Positions 22,853-36,498 of a DNA stretch of 64,000 nucleotides are shown one piece after another. The notes beneath the pieces are model-generated. The model was not told the origin of the DNA, searched no databases, and was given only the letters and a program-made list of their open reading frames with translations. Within the stretch, counting starts at the first letter, position 1. The number at the start of each line of letters is the position of its first letter. This DNA comes from Sipunculus nudus (lineage: Eukaryota > Annelida > Sipuncula > Golfingiida > Sipunculidae). The translations under genes were made by a program, and so were the position numbers. The DNA lies in NCBI GenBank assembly GCA_026874595.1, contig CM049307.1:47027178-47091177 (forward strand), written 5' to 3'.

Positions 22853-25800
22853 ATTGTTGCTCCACAGAACATTGCATTCTCTTATTCGGTCCATATCCCC
22901 CGAGTTCATTCGTGCATAAGTGAATGTACAATTGTGAGTGTTCCTGGAATTCCTTCCTGAGTCCGTATCTTGATACAGAACCACAGCAAATCTAGTCGAA
23001 TCTTCCTTAGCCGATTGCCTAAAGGAGCTGAAAGTTGAATAAGATTCCGTTCTAACTAACGTCAGTTATGTTTTGAACAAACCCTCATACACACACCCTA
23101 ATACACACACGAACGGTAATGAACGCATAACCTCCTTGCGGAGGCAATGATAATAAAACAACAGAAGTACTTCTAGTAGTAGAAGGATTGATATTTTTAT
23201 TATCAATTATTATCATTTTATTATTAATCCTGGCAATTATCATAAAATTCGTAATATGTCTCCATAGATATGGTGTTTATACTTGAAGCATTCTAATAAC
23301 TGTAAGTATTTATTTTAAAACTCTTGTTTACTGATGCATGAACCGGGATTCATACCAGATAATACTTTATATTTGGTATTCATTTCATTAAAAATTTAAT
23401 GATAAACAAAGGAATATAGAAATATGTAAGACCCATATCGAGATAGTATGTTTCATAGACTGAACTATAGGTTGCGCTGACAACCCTCCAAGGTTGGCGT
23501 TACTAAGAAATATACTTTAGGGTTTTGTAGTACTAATTGGATTGATCAATTAACAAAAGTAATTTATCACTCATCCAATACCGTTCATTCAATTAACTGT
23601 GTCCCGCAACTTATCGCCTAAATTATACAATGGACAAAGACACGGGCCATCGAACCATGTTTTGAATATGTGACGGCCTTGGCGGCATGGAGATATGTAC
23701 GAATACGGCTTCCAAGTTCCTTAGACGAACCTTAAATAAACCAAACTGTAATTATATGACGAACAAATCAGACAAGCTTGGCTTCGAGACTGATTATCTT
23801 ATTGCTGTCAAGCTGCCGATTCGGACTCCAGATCACATTAAATCACATGACAGACAAATTAAAATAATTGTTCCCTGTGGCCATATAAACTGACTATTGT
23901 ATTAAGTATCCCGGTTAAGGTAATTAACTTAATAGGTGAAATATGACCAGAGTCTCCGTGTATATGTATATATGCCCCCTCCAGGGTGATAGCCATGCCC
24001 CCTCTCCCCCCCCCCCCCCCCCGGTCCCATTCAGTACTCGCCGTCCTCTCGGAATTTCACTTAGTCTAATACTAATTAAATTTTCTAAAACACATTCATG
24101 AAATTCGTGTCACTGGTATCCGCTGATTTGAAACTTGTTTCTACATTTCATTATAAAGGTTTAATCCTGCAAATATTATATTTATTTATTTTGTGCAACT
24201 GACGTTTCTAATTGGAAATGAAACCTAAGTATGTTATGTGGAATTATTATGAAGTTATTATGACTGATTACGGCCCCTCCCTTCCTTCATTTCTGGCTAC
24301 CTCCCTGCCCTCTAATCGTATCAACTGCTCAACCCTTTTGACTTTTGTAGCACTTGCACCCAACATTCATGTGTAAATTTTCGTTTGAACTTTTACCTCA
24401 GAACCATACCGGAATGTTACCTATGTGGAAAGCCTTGATATGACGATCAGTGTATCATTTCATATCAATTAAGATCTGAAAATATATTGCCGTGAAAATG
24501 TATAATTTTCAGTTTTACTGAAAAAACTATAATTTGGTCAAAAGCATTCTGCATATTTTTTTAGGCATGTTACAAGATTTTTCTAGTTTTTGCTCGTTTT
24601 TTACACAATTTTTCGCGACTTCTCACTATATTACATTTTGCACCATATTTGACTTGACTATTTGAAGAGGCGTTATCAATAATACCATGAAGCTACATAA
24701 AAAATACCATTAAATAGAAACTACTTTTCCTTAGAAAATCTTTAGTAATTTAATCGCTGAAGTATGCAAAAAGGGAGTATACAAGACATGCACAGAATTT
24801 CATTTTTAGTAATGGTGCTTTTCTCGTTTTCAGGGGATTTCCTGAGCAGAACATTTCCGACAGTTTTCTGTCAAGATTAGAAATCAGTGATATCAAATTC
24901 TGAAATCAGTGCCGTTAAATAAAATTTCCTCTGATAGACGGGGGGAATATTTCCACCTTAATGAAAATGTGTAAGTTTTTGTTATTTTTTTTATTAAGAA
25001 TCCGAAAGAAAATAACAAAAAATTGTAACTTTAAAAAATTATCTTCACCCTCCAGAAGCATCACGTGTTATCTATGATGTGAATATAATGATTTATTACT
25101 AGATTTTATTTTCACCTTCACTTTAAACAGCAGCCGGATGGTGAGCTAAAACCAGCTAAAGCTCGTTATCTTAAGTGGAAAAAATCCGCACTTGACCCAA
25201 AGTGCGTCGACGTAGGTAATTACTGTCAAAATTATGTCGTTCAATTCATACATAGGCGGATTCTCTCGTTTTCAATTAAATCTTTATCGAATAAATATTT
25301 GCAAAGGATATAAGTTACGACCAAACTACTTGAAGAAAATTTGTCAATGATCCGTCACAAACGGAGTTCTTTCTTCATGCGTAAAATATCAAACTGGCAA
25401 CTGGAGAATCTTAATGCATGTGTCTTTGGAATTCTAAAGTGATGATGTATATAGTTTAACGATCAAAATATCTTTTTATCAAGATACAAACAGGAAAGAA
25501 GAATCTATAAATAATCAAGGATAATCAGAAAGCCTTCTCTCCTGTATGAGTAAAAAGGACAAAGTAATGGTGAGAGAAGATGCAATTGCTTCTACAATCG
25601 CACGGTGATGATGGATTCAGGCTAACAATCACAATAAAATGACTGTTCAAAGAAAAGAAAATTTACGAAAATCCGATAATATCTCAGTGATCAATGACAT
25701 ACGGAGTGCTTTATTCCTTTGCTTGAATACTAAAGACCCTTTAAAAGAAATCCGTTTGTGTACGCTATTAATGTCTCGGTGAAGGATATAGACTTGCAAT

Positions 25801-26863
25801 CGCGTCCATTACTATCTAAGATAAAAATAAAAGGTGCAGAGAATTTATCAATTATCAAAGCGTGGACAGAATATTTTCTCCTTCTGTTAATGAATAAAGA
25901 TATATATGACCCCGATACAAGCACCTGTACCTTCTTTACTGAGGACAATCACAGATTAAGCATGCAGGTGTGTGTTTGGAACGCCATATATCTTTCATAA
26001 AATAATTGCGAAACCAAAGATACTGTTTTCTTTCGGGGAAGTTGAACAGTATCTGTCTTTGATGTTATGACATTGGAAATTTTCAATTATTTAAAATCGG
26101 CTTCGGGAAGTATTTAGGTTTCGTCCAGGTAGAACACTTAAGATGCAGAATTAATAACAAATAAGACTTATTTTCAAAAAGTATGTAGAAGGTCACCAGT
26201 CTATTTTCCTCTATCGGATGCAACCTAGGATGTCTGACTTCGTCCCATTATATCCACTTACAGGTCTGCCTTGGAAAATACGAAATGACGGCAGCGTCTG
26301 CAACAGAACATAAAGCAGGGGTCAGAGAGAGCTTTGTCCTGCAGAATACCTGGTCAACAACCGGGGATAACATTTCAGTTGTCTTGTCTCACCAGTCAGC
26401 CGGAAGCTGATAAGGTCAAGGACATCGTTACCGCCAAATGTGCAGCCACCTGCAGACGTCTGTCGGGGTTTCTCTTAACTAGGGCTCACCCAGAATTCGC
26501 AAATGCAGAAAAAAACTAGTATGATGCTCAGTAAAGCGCGTACGTCTGCCAAGGCGCAACAAAGTTCTTTGTGTGCATGGAACAGCACAAATACTGTGGT
26601 TTGTTTCATATTTGCGAGGTTAACATTTTTCATTAACGTTAACGTTTTCTTCATTTCGCGAGAGTTCAGTTTTCACGATCTCGCCATAAAATAACCTACA
26701 CAGAGTATATACCCTTTATCATATGAATTAACATATTAACATATGTGGGCAAATTCATAGCATTGAACGAGAATGGACATTATTGTCCATTATTGGTAGA
26801 TGATTTGATATCGTCTTTAATATCTTTCATTGGCGGGTAACATACAAGATCAAGTCGAGACTA

Positions 26864-26868
<5 letters not shown>
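22853..26868. other. AT-rich stretch, nothing recognised
   Basis: A run of 17 C lies at 24006-24022. Overlapping open frames of 72 and 80 codons on opposite strands at 25730-26000 and a GC-richer patch at 26270-26500 were looked at; neither shows a recognisable domain. No gene or repeat is supported. Confidence 0.4.

Positions 26869-26931
<63 letters not shown>
26869..26931. repeat. (AT)n microsatellite, ~60 bp
   Basis: An uninterrupted TA tract; its flanks are unrelated to the other AT tracts in the window. Confidence 0.97.
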
Positions 26932-26934
<3 letters not shown>

Positions 26935-28079
26935 CCTTTCGACTTGCCTTCGACGATAAGGTCTCACGACGGTTTAATTTCCACAATAGTTTCATTTTAG
27001 CGAATTATTCTAACAAAAAGACAATCACAATATTCAAGGGGGTCTTCCTTGACCTGTGGTCAAACCCCTTCCATGGAAATCGTTGTTTTAGTTTTGTATG
27101 TAATCCCTCTTACAGACACAAAAATGTATCAATAAACAAACAAACACACGTGTAAAAACAAAGCATCCCCCCTTGCCTAAGTTAAAACACTATATGGCTA
27201 GAAAAAATGGTGGAATCTCTTTTATAAATTCAGTGCGGAAGGATGAACATTTTCCTTTTTAATTATTAATATAATTATATAATTATTTTATATAACTATG
27301 ATGATCATCATCATATAAGAGCCAGTAGAATTTATTTATCTTTAAAATATATCTAGGTCATATAGTTTACCAGTAACATTTCTTGCCTAAAATCCATATG
27401 TATTGCACAATATTCATTCTAGTTCCTTTCAGTTTGCTAATTCTTTGACGTATAGCTAGAGCACAGGAAAATTCCAGAGTGATTTGAAAGGAACAATCAA
27501 ATCAAATCTAGTGTGGAATCTGTTTCCTCTAAATCACATGACTCATTTGGCAGAGCGGATTATCCTCAACATTAACAATGGTTGCCATCCAGACTATAGA
27601 CCCACAAGAGATACCTAAACTGTATTATAATTAAATTAGGATGATCGAGAACCAGAGTGGTGGTCAGACAGGCAATGTCTTCTCTATCTGTGAACACTCG
27701 TGGGATCCGCAGTCTCCTTCATCCCACCATCCTTGCATTCCAAAATATACAAATTACATCTTACCTAATTGTCTCTCCATCAGACTATGTCTTTGAGATG
27801 TAGACAGTCAGGTTAATCTTGCTAAAGAACCTGAATAACGGTGCCCAGTGGGCTACCTGAAACCTCATATAATCCTGCCTAGGTGTCATTAATCCGTATA
27901 ACACTAAAAGCAGACATCAGTGATGTTAATCTAATCTTTAGATCAAATTATTTGGTTGGAAAAATACAGTTTGTGCGCCTGGGATATTGTGCCTGAAGTT
28001 CTGAGTCTAATAGACGAAGTATATTATCTATAACTGAACCTAAAATAACATGTCAGCGGTATCTACACACTGGTGTCTA

Positions 28080-28081
<2 letters not shown>
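26932..28081. other. Unique sequence, nothing recognised
   Basis: A small perfect palindrome, ATGATGATCATCAT, lies at about 27299-27312. Nothing else is supported. Confidence 0.4.

Positions 28082-28139
<58 letters not shown>
28082..28139. repeat. (AT)n microsatellite, 58 bp
   Basis: An uninterrupted AT tract. The Tyr-Ile run in the minus-strand frame that crosses it is a repeat product. Confidence 0.97.
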
Positions 28140-28141
<2 letters not shown>

Positions 28142-31100
28142 ATCAGTGACTAAGGTTCTAACAAGATGTCTTCCTTCTTCACACATATATGCTTGACGTT
28201 TACGGGTTTCAGGGTATATATTAACATGCAATTGACTACTATTTATGCAATTGTAAATGAAAAATGTGAAGATGTAATGCTGGATTTGTGCAGTTCTAAA
28301 GTAGTTTTTGATTAGGTCACATGAGAAAATATGCGAATGATTAATTAATTGAATTTTCATCGATCCGTCATATGAAGACCATATAATTGACTCCGGTATG
28401 GGTATGCAGGCATTCTTTATATTTCTTTATTCATTAAATAAATATATATCGATATATTTATGTTTTTATTCATAATACCGTCATAATATTAATATTGTAT
28501 AAATAACCTAAACGTACCAACTGAGATCAACTGGTAAGAATTCAACCTTCAAATTAGAAGGCATCTGTCTCTGATGACTCTGTTCCTTTGGCCGCCTTTA
28601 ATTGTGTTACAGGTGGGCCCTATAACAGGGCGCATTTTATGCTGACGCGGGTCGGTTGATTACATGTATGCGCAGTTCTAAAAGTTAATTAAGAAATATA
28701 ACCAGACTGATTTATCAGGACTGTTAATTATCTATTTTTTTTTCGCTGCTTGGTTATCCTTTAAGCCGCGTAACATACAGAATGTAGATCTATCTGAATA
28801 TTTGTACAAAGGACCTGTGACTGGTTTTGGTTAGGCTTATTACGAACATGGAAGGATGTTCATAATAATATTTATTTTATGTCAATATACAAGCTGGTAA
28901 TGGAGTCACCATATTTTATTTTTAGTCATTAAAACGGTTTTTTCTTAAATTAAAAGTTATAACCACAAATCTCCACTCATCAAGATTTTCAAACTTGTAA
29001 CTCTATCGCGTATTTGGGTGAAGTTTTAAGGTTAAAATCCATGCATAATCGGTAATTTTTCACATGTGGCGTGAAAACTATAGAAATCGCCATTTCCTAC
29101 AGCACTGGTGTGTGAAGTCCTACTTTTGATTTCTCCTTGTCAAACTGGACGTATAATCTGATAATATAGGATGGGATATTGATATTGGTAATACAATGAA
29201 TTCATGGAATCAAGTAAACTGTTCAGTCGAGTGAATACTGAAAACCTAAGTTCAGTCTTAAGCGCAACATGAATAGTTTTTCTGGATAACGGCTGTCATT
29301 CTTTCAATATACCGACGCTTCTTTATGTAACAGTTGTTTTTATCCAAAGATGTATATCTGTGCGTCTCGTAAGTAGGACTCCTGAATCATTCATAATAAA
29401 GACGATATAACTGACATTTCTTCATCACAAGCCCTCAGTCATACTGACAAGATATATGTGAAGATAAATTTCCAATTCAGAAGTCACGTAAAAATACCGT
29501 TTGGTGCGAATTCCCCTTGTATAATAGTGTTTGAACGCATATACATGGACGTTGTGGAGATGGTATTCTGTACTCATCAATTTATGTCTAAAAATTGAAT
29601 CTGAAAAACGGGTATTTCTTATTATTGTATATAATCTTAAGTAAAATCTGGAGGACTCTCCATAAGACATAGGATTAGGTCAAAGTTGCTCGATATTTCT
29701 TAGCTTATAAGTACATTGTAGATGCAATCTAGGTAGATACTTGAGCAAATGGTTGGGAAAATTGATAACATTAATATATGATTTTCGCGTGGAAAATAAG
29801 AGTCCGTCTGACCACACGGTTTAATCTATTTCTGTCGTGTGTAAAATTTTTCACACTGAGACATTGGTTTCAAATTTATTTACTGTTTAGAATATAAATT
29901 TAATAGTAATAAGAGATCTGTGGGTAAATATGAGACATCCCTACTAACCGAAGTCACGACATCATTTATTTATCGCGATACTCACAAAACGTCGCATGTC
30001 AAAAATCGGGACAAGGCGTCGGCTTATAGGTGATCTCATATATATTTGTTGGCCAGGAATTATTGGACTTAGGGCAACTACAGAGCTGTACGTTCGCCAT
30101 TTTACGGGATCTCATTACCGAAAACAAACAAAGTAAAATGACCAATATATCCGAAGAAAAAAAAGACCAAGCAAAACCAAGGTTCAGGTGATCAAGCGGG
30201 CCGGCAATGCCAGTATAGACCTTATATAACACTATCGCCTGCAGTTGGGGGGGGGGGGGGGCGCCCTCAATGTCGATGGTAATTTTGATGTAAGATTTGG
30301 TCCGAAAATTTGCTGACATGGCAAAGAACTACCCAACGCAAATTCTTTCCCAGGGTATAATTTCAGCGGGGAATGTACCCAATCCAGTTCTCTTCCACAT
30401 TATCAGGTGGTTTACCAAAGTGCTATTTGGAGACAAACCCTTCCGCTGGACACCTTGAAAATCTGCCCAAGCAGCATAATGTATGAACTACGACCACCTT
30501 TTAGAAAACCAAGAAAATCGAGAGCAAAGACCCGAGGGTGTGACGCCAGCTTATTGATATAATTTCTTTTTTTTACTGAGACGACCCCGTGCCATATGAG
30601 GAAAGGTCCGCCTGATGTAATTTATGTAACACGAAGGTGAGCTTGACCTATTGTTCCTTTGAATGTTAACCATCCTGAAGACGCTGGTCTACATGACGCT
30701 GTCCTGAATCTAGGTAGGTCCTGGGCCTGACGTACGTGACGACTAGCGCGTGATCGGACGAACGGTTAGTATTCCGCCCATGTAGGCTTAGCTCTGCTAA
30801 ACTGGAGAGAACTTCCCATGAATACATAAATACTGAGACCAGTCAAGCAACGCGTACCTCCGATCAGGCCTTAATTTTAGCTAGATAACCACCTATATTC
30901 AAATACTTGTCCAAGACCATTTTATATTATGTACAATTAAATTGTAAGTAAACTCCTCCGCCAGATGTCACTAGTGAAAGTGGTAAATTGGTGACAGGCT
31001 GATGGGCAACAACGACACAATTAATGCTATCAATAACCTCTATATAGAAAAACAAAGAAACAAACACACAGCTTGTTGGACAAACAGAGTGATTCTTTTG

Positions 31101-31239
31101 ATAACCATGCAGAGATTGTGGCCCGCCGGTCTCTGGTTTTTACAATCTGCGCTGCAAGGGTTTAGAAGTAGGTCTGGCCAGCATCAGTAGACAGTTTACT
31201 GTTTCTAATGAGACAGTTGTTTGTACATCAGGATCATTA
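28140..31239. other. Unique AT-rich sequence, nothing recognised
   Basis: Fifteen G lie at 30247-30261. Frames of 81 codons (29425-29670, minus) and 106 codons (29999-30319, minus) are open, the latter passing through the G run as prolines. Neither has a domain I recognise, and I do not call them genes. Confidence 0.4.
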
Positions 31240-31837
31240 TCTCTTTTCTCTGGCGCACTGGGAATATTTCCCCCAAGTTTAACATTTTCACGTTCAAATG
31301 GGAAAAAATAAAGCTGAATATAAGAGAGAGGAACATCGACAAAGCCGTCAATAATATTAATTGACAGGGCTTTTTTTTTTTGGAAATGCTTATTATTAGT
31401 CGGATTTGCTATTTTTATCGAAACAAACATATTTATTTTTAATAGAAAAAGGGGCGATAAAATATTTCTGGTCGGATGTGACATAACGAAGATCTCTGGT
31501 GCACTGGGAATATTTCCTCAAGTATTATATTCCTGCAGCACACAGGTCAAACATTTTTCACGTCCTAATTATTGCAAAAATAAAGCTGATTATGAGAGAA
31601 AGAGAGAGAGAGAGAGAGAGGAGAGAATGAGAGGGAGATAAACAATATTGCGGTTTATGTGATGGTCACGGGAAAACATCGGCAAAGCCATCAATAATAT
31701 TAATTGACAGGGCTTCGTTTCTTGGAAATGTTTATTTTCAGTCGGATATGCTATTTTTTTATCGGAACATTCATATTCATTTTTGAAAGTAAAACTGGCG
31801 TTAAAATAATGTCTGCTGGAATGTGACAATACGAAGT
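31240..31837. repeat. Direct duplication of a ~255-bp unit
   Basis: Two copies, about 31240-31490 and 31492-31837, share CTGGNGCACTGGGAATATTT at the start, an AATAAAGCTGA block, TCAATAATATTAATTGACAG then GGCTT in the middle, and GATGTGACA or AATGTGACA with CGAAG at the end. The second copy is longer because of an insert that includes a (GA)n tract at 31600-31621. Minus-strand frames of 114 and 92 codons arise from the copies and share only fragments; they look like shadows. Confidence 0.85.
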
Positions 31838-31840
31838 TAA

Positions 31841-32025
31841 GACTTTCAGAGAAGCTTACATGGATCACTTTAAGCAGTGTTAGTTATGACTTTCAGAGCA
31901 GCTTACATGGATCACTTTAAGCTGTGTTAGTTATGACTTTCACAGCAGCTTACATGGATCACCGTAAGCTGTGTTAGTTATGACTTTCACAGTAGCTAAC
32001 ATGGATCACTTTCAGCAGTGTTTCC
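31841..32025 (+). repeat. 47-bp minisatellite, four copies
   Basis: Units start GACTTTCASAG at 31841, 31888, 31935 and 31982, exactly 47 bp apart. Each reads on through GCTTACATGGATCACTTTAA and TGTGTTAGTTAT. Only a few substitutions separate copies, so the array is young. It directly abuts the end of the duplicated region upstream. Confidence 0.97.
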
Positions 32026-33682
32026 ATTTGCCCGTAAATACGTATATTTGTGTGTGTGTGGGGGGGGGGGGAGATACTGTTTCCACGCATATACGTACTG
32101 ACATAGACAGGAAACAGGCAGTTACAAGATCATATTTGTCCGCATATATACGAATGTACGTGCACATGGAAACAAGCTTAAAGCTCGACAAACTGAAATA
32201 CACGAACGCTTACTCTCTGATACATCAATGTATGGCGAGTGTACTTATTTGTGGTACTGATTCTTATCAGAGCCAATGCTAATCTTATTTAGTCTACTTT
32301 TCGGCCCATAACCGTCCATTAATCAATGATTAAATATTTAATATAAAGGATAAGAGGTCCTAATGACGACATAACTGGCAGTATTGGCCGGCTGTCAAGG
32401 GGGTCCAGCATGCTTTAAGGGCCCAATTATATAGTTATGCATCAGCAGATATTTTTTATGACAATATTTCCTCCTTGCAGACATCCATTTATTCTGTTTT
32501 AAAAGATGATTTGAGCAATCATCACAGGCATGTGGAATGTCTGAGGTACTGATCCTGAGTTAAAAGCAAGCTCTTTTTTAGTAAAAGGTTACCGCTTGTC
32601 CAGGAATATATCCTTCCCGGGTTTAAGATATAACATAAAAAGAAATTACGCAGGTATTGTGGTCATACCCCAAGTCTAAATTGCAAACCCTGTTATACTT
32701 ACGGATCATACACTCAATATATATATACATTTAGTTGAACATGTAAGAAAACTGAAACATTATATAACCATCATCTCGTCTGTTATCCAGGTATGTCAGG
32801 CCCTGGATGAATACGATCTTATTTTTATGAGTAGTGGTCCTCGTATTAGAGCACAGTCAGACTCTCATGACAATTATTCTGGCAGAGATGAACACGCATT
32901 AAATGCCATGAGAAAATCAATCAAAAGTAGGTCACCACGGAAGGAAAAATAGATTAAATATTCCTATACAAACTTGTTTTTATATGTTTTGACATTTGAA
33001 TGAATATCATACTAAAAGAACATTCACTAAAACCGAAAAAGATTACTTCAGTCCAACAATAATTCCCGAAACTATATGTCTAAAATGCCATCCTTCACCC
33101 CGAATTTCTCCCCCCCCCATCCCAAACCCTGGAAGCCCGCAACTGAGCGATAGTGGGAATCGGCTATTGAGAGTACGGCCTTGGGAATAAGATCAAGGTC
33201 AAAAATGTATTTCAGGTGAAAATCTGTGACCTGAGATTAATATTCTACATAAATATCAGCTTTTAACAATCAGCCATATTGGAGATCTATTGCAAACAGA
33301 AAATCACAAAAAAAAATTTATTTCTATATCGATGGTAGAAAGTGGATGTAGAAATAAACATATCAACCCCTATAAGCCACCCTTTTTGATTAGAGGGGGG
33401 GGGGGGGGGGTAAACCAGCTCATCTGTGCTGTAGAGCGAATTCCGGTCACTTTTTTCTGAAGACAAGCTGCCATAACACAAATTGAAGAGGCGGAAATAT
33501 TATAATTCACTCTGGTCTCGCTTGGCTGTGTTAATCAACAATGAGGCCAAGTTCAGACCTCTTCATCTAGATAGTCCTCTGTGTCACAAACCCCACCTGC
33601 CAGCACTTATGATTTAAATAAATTCATATAATACGAATTCCTGAATTTTTAAACTAGGGAAGACTTTTAGTTTACAGTATCA
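32026..33682. other. Unique sequence, nothing recognised
   Basis: G runs lie at 32060-32071 (12 G after a short GT tract) and 33395-33410 (16 G). No gene is supported. Confidence 0.4.
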
Positions 33683-33764
33683 ACCATTAAAATCATGGTT
33701 GGAAAACATAAAATAACAAATAAAAATGGAAATTTTGATTGTTTTCCAACCATTTTAAGTGGTA
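33683..33764. repeat. Long hairpin, perfect 14-bp core stem
   Basis: ATGGTTGGAAAACA at 33695-33708 pairs perfectly with TGTTTTCCAACCAT at 33740-33753 across a 31-nt AT-rich loop. The stem continues outward imperfectly (ACCATTAAAA against TTTTAAGTGGT). It may be a short MITE remnant or a structured transcript. No gene context. Confidence 0.7.
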
Positions 33765-33929
33765 ATTTATATTTTGAATGGTTTTATCTTTTGTTTATAT
33801 AATCTAGCTTCAGTTGGGCCCCATTAAAGCCTAGGGATTCCTGGGCAAGTGCTCCATTTAGCCTGCGGCAAAAAAGGCCCAGTGGTTGCAATGTGAAAAA
33901 AAAGAAGTCTGGTAGGTTGAGAGAAAGAA

Positions 33930-34150
33930 GCCAAGACACGTGACACCTGATCACCAGGTATGAAAGACGACCGATAATAACGGAAAGAAAGATCTGGGCC
34001 AGAGAAAACAACCTTTGAAATTTCGCGCCACTACATCCCAGGGTATAAATATTGGCCACATGAGAGGTACCTGTGCAGAGTTAGTTTCGACTCCAGACTG
34101 AAGAGAACAGATCAAGACTTCAGAGGATACCTGAGAGCGAGGTGTGGACA
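33930..34150 (+). promoter_or_regulatory. Candidate pol II core promoter with TATA box and first exon
   Basis: A TATAAAT at 34044-34050 sits in a GC-richer patch. About 30-40 bp downstream are initiator-like sequences, including TTAGTTT at 34081-34087. Upstream lie an E-box CACGTG (33937-33942), CACCTG nearby, and TTTCGCGCC (34021-34029), which fits the E2F consensus. The sequence from 34085 to 34140 has the look of a 5' UTR and offers a donor-like GAGCGAG|GTGTGG near 34139. No coding exon can be linked to it, so this is inference. Confidence 0.35.
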
Positions 34151-35170
34151 CTTGTACTTCTATTGAAACACACGCTGAGACCTAATTTTAGTTTTAGTGT
34201 CTTTTCTTCTGGTTCTTTTACTGCTAATCAATGGTAGAAAGAGACAGACAGTCCTTAAGAGAAACGTATGCCATCAACTCATTGTGTCTCAGATGCTAAT
34301 GAAAATGGTTCGTGAAAATACGGAATCCCATTTGATGTGTATCTGGTGTGGATAGGGGACTCGTAAAGACTGGGTAAGGCGCGACCCGGCCCGATATAGG
34401 AACTTTTTGAATATTTTTGATGTAATGGAGCAATCTGAGGTAGTTTCGGAGTTGTATTTCGGAAAATATTGACATAATCGAAATTATTGTCTTCCAGATG
34501 GAACATGATTGTTCTGATAATGATAGAACCATTCAATCACAATGCCGTAGGTTATGTATGATTTAAATATGGCAATTTTGTCATCACTGGCGAATTTATA
34601 GAAATTACTGTCAGATTAAAGATTAAACCCCAGATGTTTCAAGAAACATACAGGAATTACCGCTATTTTGTATAATGTAACAAAAAGAGACAAGTGTGGT
34701 TAATGTTGTAGCAAAAATATAATAGCGCATCTTATTCTGATTTTTACCATTTGATAAAGACGTGAACAGTCATATAAAGTATAAATGTCAAGCTGATCTC
34801 ATTATATAAGGTAAAACGTTCATTAAACCTATCTCCTAATTAACAAACTTGTATGAGGGGAGATTGGATTAGTGATAAAAAGACCCTGGGTGAAATGAAG
34901 CTCGGATCTTGATACGACTTTAATCTAGAAATAAATTTAGCCGAGAGATCAGAGATAATTAGCCTTTTTCTTTGGCGTATTCGGTAGACGTCTCCCCCGG
35001 CTAATTTGACTTATCGTTTGTTCAGGGCCTATGCCGGATAGGTTTAATCAACAGACGACTGCAATCTTAAAGCAACATTAGATTGATACCCAGCGACATT
35101 TAGATTTGGTTGCACGAAATGGGCTAACACGACTTAGGTGCGTTTTTAATGGGGATCAGAACCTATTTGA
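34151..35170. other. Unique sequence, nothing recognised
   Basis: Two overlapping minus-strand frames near 34280-34536 are open but have no recognisable domain. If the promoter upstream is real this would be its first intron. Confidence 0.4.
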
Positions 35171-35180
35171 GCCATACATT

Positions 35181-36498
35181 AGGGTTGGTTTTCTGCCCGG
35201 TAGAAAGGTATTCATGCCCTGCCGATGGCAGAATAAAGGCAGAAAACCATTTTACCAGGCAGAAATGTCTTTCTGCCGGGCAGAAATTGCAGATAACATT
35301 AGCAAAATATATTGATTGTCATCAAGAGACAGTAATTTTAAGAAATGCTGCCTTAAATACAAAGATTTACAAATACATTAAGAAATGAAAGTCAACTTAT
35401 TTATTTTAGTCAAAGATAATAATTAATACCAAATGGCATAGTTCGGTCGCCACTGGACTCAACCTTGTTTTATGGTCTTAAGTGTTTTTCTTTGTGGATT
35501 TTGTTTGCCCACATATCAGGTGTGAAATTATGTTGGTTTGCCCTCTGTCAGCCTTCGGCAATTTTTGCTAGTAAGCATAAACAAAATGGCTGCCAAATAA
35601 TGCGAAAATAGCAAAAATGCCATAATTACCTTTACATTTGACAAAGAGGGTCATCGAATACATATATTCTGGGGTATTATGACCCAGAGAATTCATTGTT
35701 GGTATTGTTTTAATCATAATGATCACCATTTTCAATTTTTTTTTCTCCCATTTGAAAAAAACTGTAAATATACTGAACATATGATTTGGTTAATACGTTT
35801 CTTCCAAAGCATTCTGCAGATCCATGGTAATAAATTACTAATAAAACACTCGAGTATAGATGAAGATGAGATGATCAATCGTTCTGGATAAAAGCTGTTA
35901 TACATTATAAAAATAACATGCAGTTTTGTGACCTTCATAATAAAACAATAAGAGCAAAACATTAGTTATCCACCAAGTTTTTATTTTTCCCCCTTATTAC
36001 AACTAAGGCGAGTTTTTACTTAGTTGGAGGGGAATTATAAGGTATTCATGCCCTTCCGATGGCAGAATTAAGGCAGAAAACCTTTCTGCCAGGCATAAAA
36101 GCCTTTCTGCCGGGCAGAAATGGCAGATAAATCATCAAGAGACAGTAGTTTAAAGAAATGCTGCCTCAAATACAAAGATTTGCAAATACATTAAGAAATG
36201 AAAGTCACTTTATTCATTTAAGTCAAAGATAATAATTATTACCAAATGGCACTGGCAATGTGCCTCTTAAAATTCTGTAACAAGCAAAGTTAAAAAGCTT
36301 TTGGCTGGGCGATTTAAGCAATAGGGTTAAAATCTATCGATTCATATTTATATTGGTAAGCAATCATTTATTCATTTAGTTTTCAGGGTATGTCTGCCAT
36401 TATAACAGTAACAAGGACAGAAAAGTATTCCTGCCGCCCTGGCAGTTGCCGGGCAGAAACCATTGCAGAAATGGCAATGGCAGAAACTTGTCAACCCT
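35181..36498. mobile_element. Non-autonomous DNA transposon, 1,318 bp, with 9-10 bp target duplication
   Basis: The element begins AGGGTTG and ends CAACCCT. The left flank GCCATACATT (35171-35180) is repeated right after the right end as GCCATACATA (36499-36508), a 9 of 10 match, so both ends are exact. Terminal repeats read AGGGTTGGTTTTCTGCC and, reversed, AGGGTTGACAAGTTTCTGCC. The palindrome TTTCTGCCGGGCAGAAA occurs at 35270-35286 and 36104-36120. A ~220-bp block is present twice in direct orientation, about 35212-35436 and 36039-36252. No transposase frame is visible. A 9-10 bp duplication fits MULE-type elements; this superfamily call is tentative. Confidence 0.85.

Noticed and set aside
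29999-30319. 106-codon minus frame
   Set aside because: Passes through the poly-G run as prolines, with no recognisable domain.
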